Of a stretch of DNA of 14,728 nucleotides, positions 13,551 to 14,728 are shown piece by piece. This stretch comes from Spirochaeta sp. (lineage in GTDB: Bacteria > Spirochaetota > Spirochaetia > UBA9216): contig DMKD01000386.1 in the NCBI GenBank assembly GCA_003454605.1, positions 1-14,728 on the forward strand, read 5' to 3'. The stretch's first letter is position 1; every line of letters begins with the position of its first letter. Under the pieces are notes generated by a model. The model had not been told where the DNA came from and searched no databases. It worked only from the letters and a program-made list of their open reading frames with translations. The position numbers were made by a program, and so were the translations under genes.

Positions 13551-14728
13551 ATGAGTAATGAATATGTCCTGGAGATGCGAAATGTACACAAATCGTTTCC
13601 GGGTGTTAAAGCATTAAAAGGTGTAAACCTTACAATAAAGAAAGGTTCTGTACATGCTTTGATGGGAGAGAATGGTGCAGGGAAATCTACCCTGATGAAG
13701 ATTCTCTATGGTATTTTTCATCCTGAAGAAGGCGAGGTCATCTTTAAGGGTAAGCCTTACGAGGTGAAAAGCCCCATCGACGCCATTAACAAAGGTATAA
13801 GTATGATTCCGCAGGAGATCAGTCCTTGTCCGAATCTGACGGTTGCCAGTAATGTATTTTTAGGGAAAGAGTTGACCGCTAAAAGAGGAGTTAAGCTGCT
13901 CAATCAGAAACAGATGGTAGAGGAAACTCAGATCCTTTTTGATGATTTAGGAATAGACATTGATCCTTCGGTAATGATGTCTGAAATAAGTATTGCCAAT
14001 GCACAGCTTGTGGCCATTGCTACAGCTGTTTCCTATAACGCGGATCTGGTTATTATGGATGAACCGACATCTGCATTAACCGAGAAAGAGATCGATAAAC
14101 TCTATGATATCATTCGTGATCTCAGAGATAAGAAAAAAATCGCAGTTATATATATATCCCACAAGCTGGAAGAGGTTTTTACCATCTGCGATGAGGTTTC
14201 TGTTCTTCGTGACGGAGAGTACATCGGTACGGATGTTATAGAAAACTTTGATAAAGATCGTCTGATTTCCATGATGGTAGGCCGCTCAATGGACGAATTC
14301 TTCCATAAAGAAGACGCAAAGATCGGAGATGTTCTGCTTGAAGTCAAGGATCTTAATCTGAGCAGAAAGTTTAAAAACATAAGTTTTAAGCTCAGACAGG
14401 GAGAGGTCCTCGGATTAGCCGGGTTGATGGGTGCCGGTCGAACGGAAGTAATGGAAGCCCTATTCGGTTACATTCCTCCTGAATCAGGAGAAATTTTCAT
14501 CCATGGTGAAAAGGTCGAAATTAAAGAGCCTATTGATGCAATAAAGCATGGAATAGCCTTTGTTACTGAAGACAGAAAGCTGACGGGTATTTTTCCGGAA
14601 TTGTCAATTAAAGATAATATGATCATGCCGGATATTGATAGCTATCTGAAAACCGGACTTCTTGACAGTAAAAAGATCAATGAAAACTGTCAGTCCCAGC
14701 GTGAAGCAATTGCGATTAAAACACCGAC
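13551..14728 (+). CDS. Sugar ABC importer ATPase (RbsA/MglA type, tandem nucleotide-binding domains), 3' end missing
   Basis: The frame is open to the window edge: 392 codons of an expected 500 or so. GGGAG (13537-13541) is nine bases before the ATG. Domain 1 has Walker A GENGAGKST (39-47), Q-loop region IPQEISP, a signature-region segment ISIANAQLVAIATAVS, Walker B VIMDEPTSALTEKE and switch histidine ISHKLEE. Then comes the linker VGRSMDEFF. Domain 2 begins at EVKDLNLSRKF and has the degenerate Walker A typical of this family (LAGLMGAGRTEVM), followed by VTEDRK. The protein energises uptake of the ligand caught by the preceding gene product. A permease gene is expected next, outside the window. 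Confidence 0.93.
   Translation, partial: MSNEYVLEMRNVHKSFPGVKALKGVNLTIKKGSVHALMGENGAGKSTLMKILYGIFHPEEGEVIFKGKPYEVKSPIDAINKGISMIPQEISPCPNLTVASNVFLGKELTAKRGVKLLNQKQMVEETQILFDDLGIDIDPSVMMSEISIANAQLVAIATAVSYNADLVIMDEPTSALTEKEIDKLYDIIRDLRDKKKIAVIYISHKLEEVFTICDEVSVLRDGEYIGTDVIENFDKDRLISMMVGRSMDEFFHKEDAKIGDVLLEVKDLNLSRKFKNISFKLRQGEVLGLAGLMGAGRTEVMEALFGYIPPESGEIFIHGEKVEIKEPIDAIKHGIAFVTEDRKLTGIFPELSIKDNMIMPDIDSYLKTGLLDSKKINENCQSQREAIAIKTP

Overview
The window reads as chromosomal DNA from a free-living or gut-associated bacterium of moderate GC. I suspect a spirochaete: the sugar-binding protein has an N-terminus ending AFA-AGQQ, a style common in Spirochaetota solute-binding proteins. The phylum is an inference and could not be checked here. 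No rRNA, tRNA, CRISPR array, insertion sequence or phage gene was seen.

Layout. (1) 1-2465 is a loose set of small genes: a cut-off gene on the minus strand, a DUF6512-like membrane protein whose 5' end may be frameshifted, a LysE-family exporter, and an exported protein of unknown function. (2) 2678-9274 is a catabolic unit. A DeoR-family regulator is divergent from a five-gene operon: CoA-acylating aldehyde dehydrogenase, acetyl-CoA hydrolase/CoA-transferase, HMG-CoA-lyase-like enzyme, and the two halves of a split transketolase. Gene contacts are tight (19 bp, 4-bp overlap, 1-bp overlap, 49 bp) and a strong hairpin terminator closes the operon. (3) 9276-14728 is an inositol-like uptake and oxidation unit. 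A LacI-family regulator and an IolG-like dehydrogenase lie on the minus strand. Divergent from them are an IolE-like TIM-barrel enzyme, then a periplasmic sugar/polyol-binding protein and the ATPase of its ABC importer, which is cut by the window end.

How the parts may work together. The importer would bring in a polyol or sugar, and the IolG-like and IolE-like enzymes would oxidise and dehydrate it. The transketolase could move a two-carbon ketol unit to a sugar phosphate and release an aldehyde. The acylating dehydrogenase would turn that aldehyde into an acyl-CoA, the lyase-like enzyme could cleave a CoA ester, and the CoA-transferase would recycle CoA. I do not recognise this five-enzyme set as a named pathway. 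It partly resembles the sulfo-transketolase route for sulfoquinovose (split transketolase plus CoA-acylating sulfoacetaldehyde dehydrogenase) and partly inositol catabolism, but matches neither.

Regulation links units 2 and 3. A LacI-type palindrome centred on CAAACGTTTG sits at the predicted start of transcription of both the iolE-like gene and the binding-protein gene. A 10/12 match sits at the same place in front of the aldehyde dehydrogenase operon. That promoter also carries a separate CGAAAC repeat cluster suited to the DeoR-family protein. Several genes outside the two metabolic transcripts lack a Shine-Dalgarno site and have a -10 box 6-7 bases before the start codon, suggesting leaderless mRNAs.
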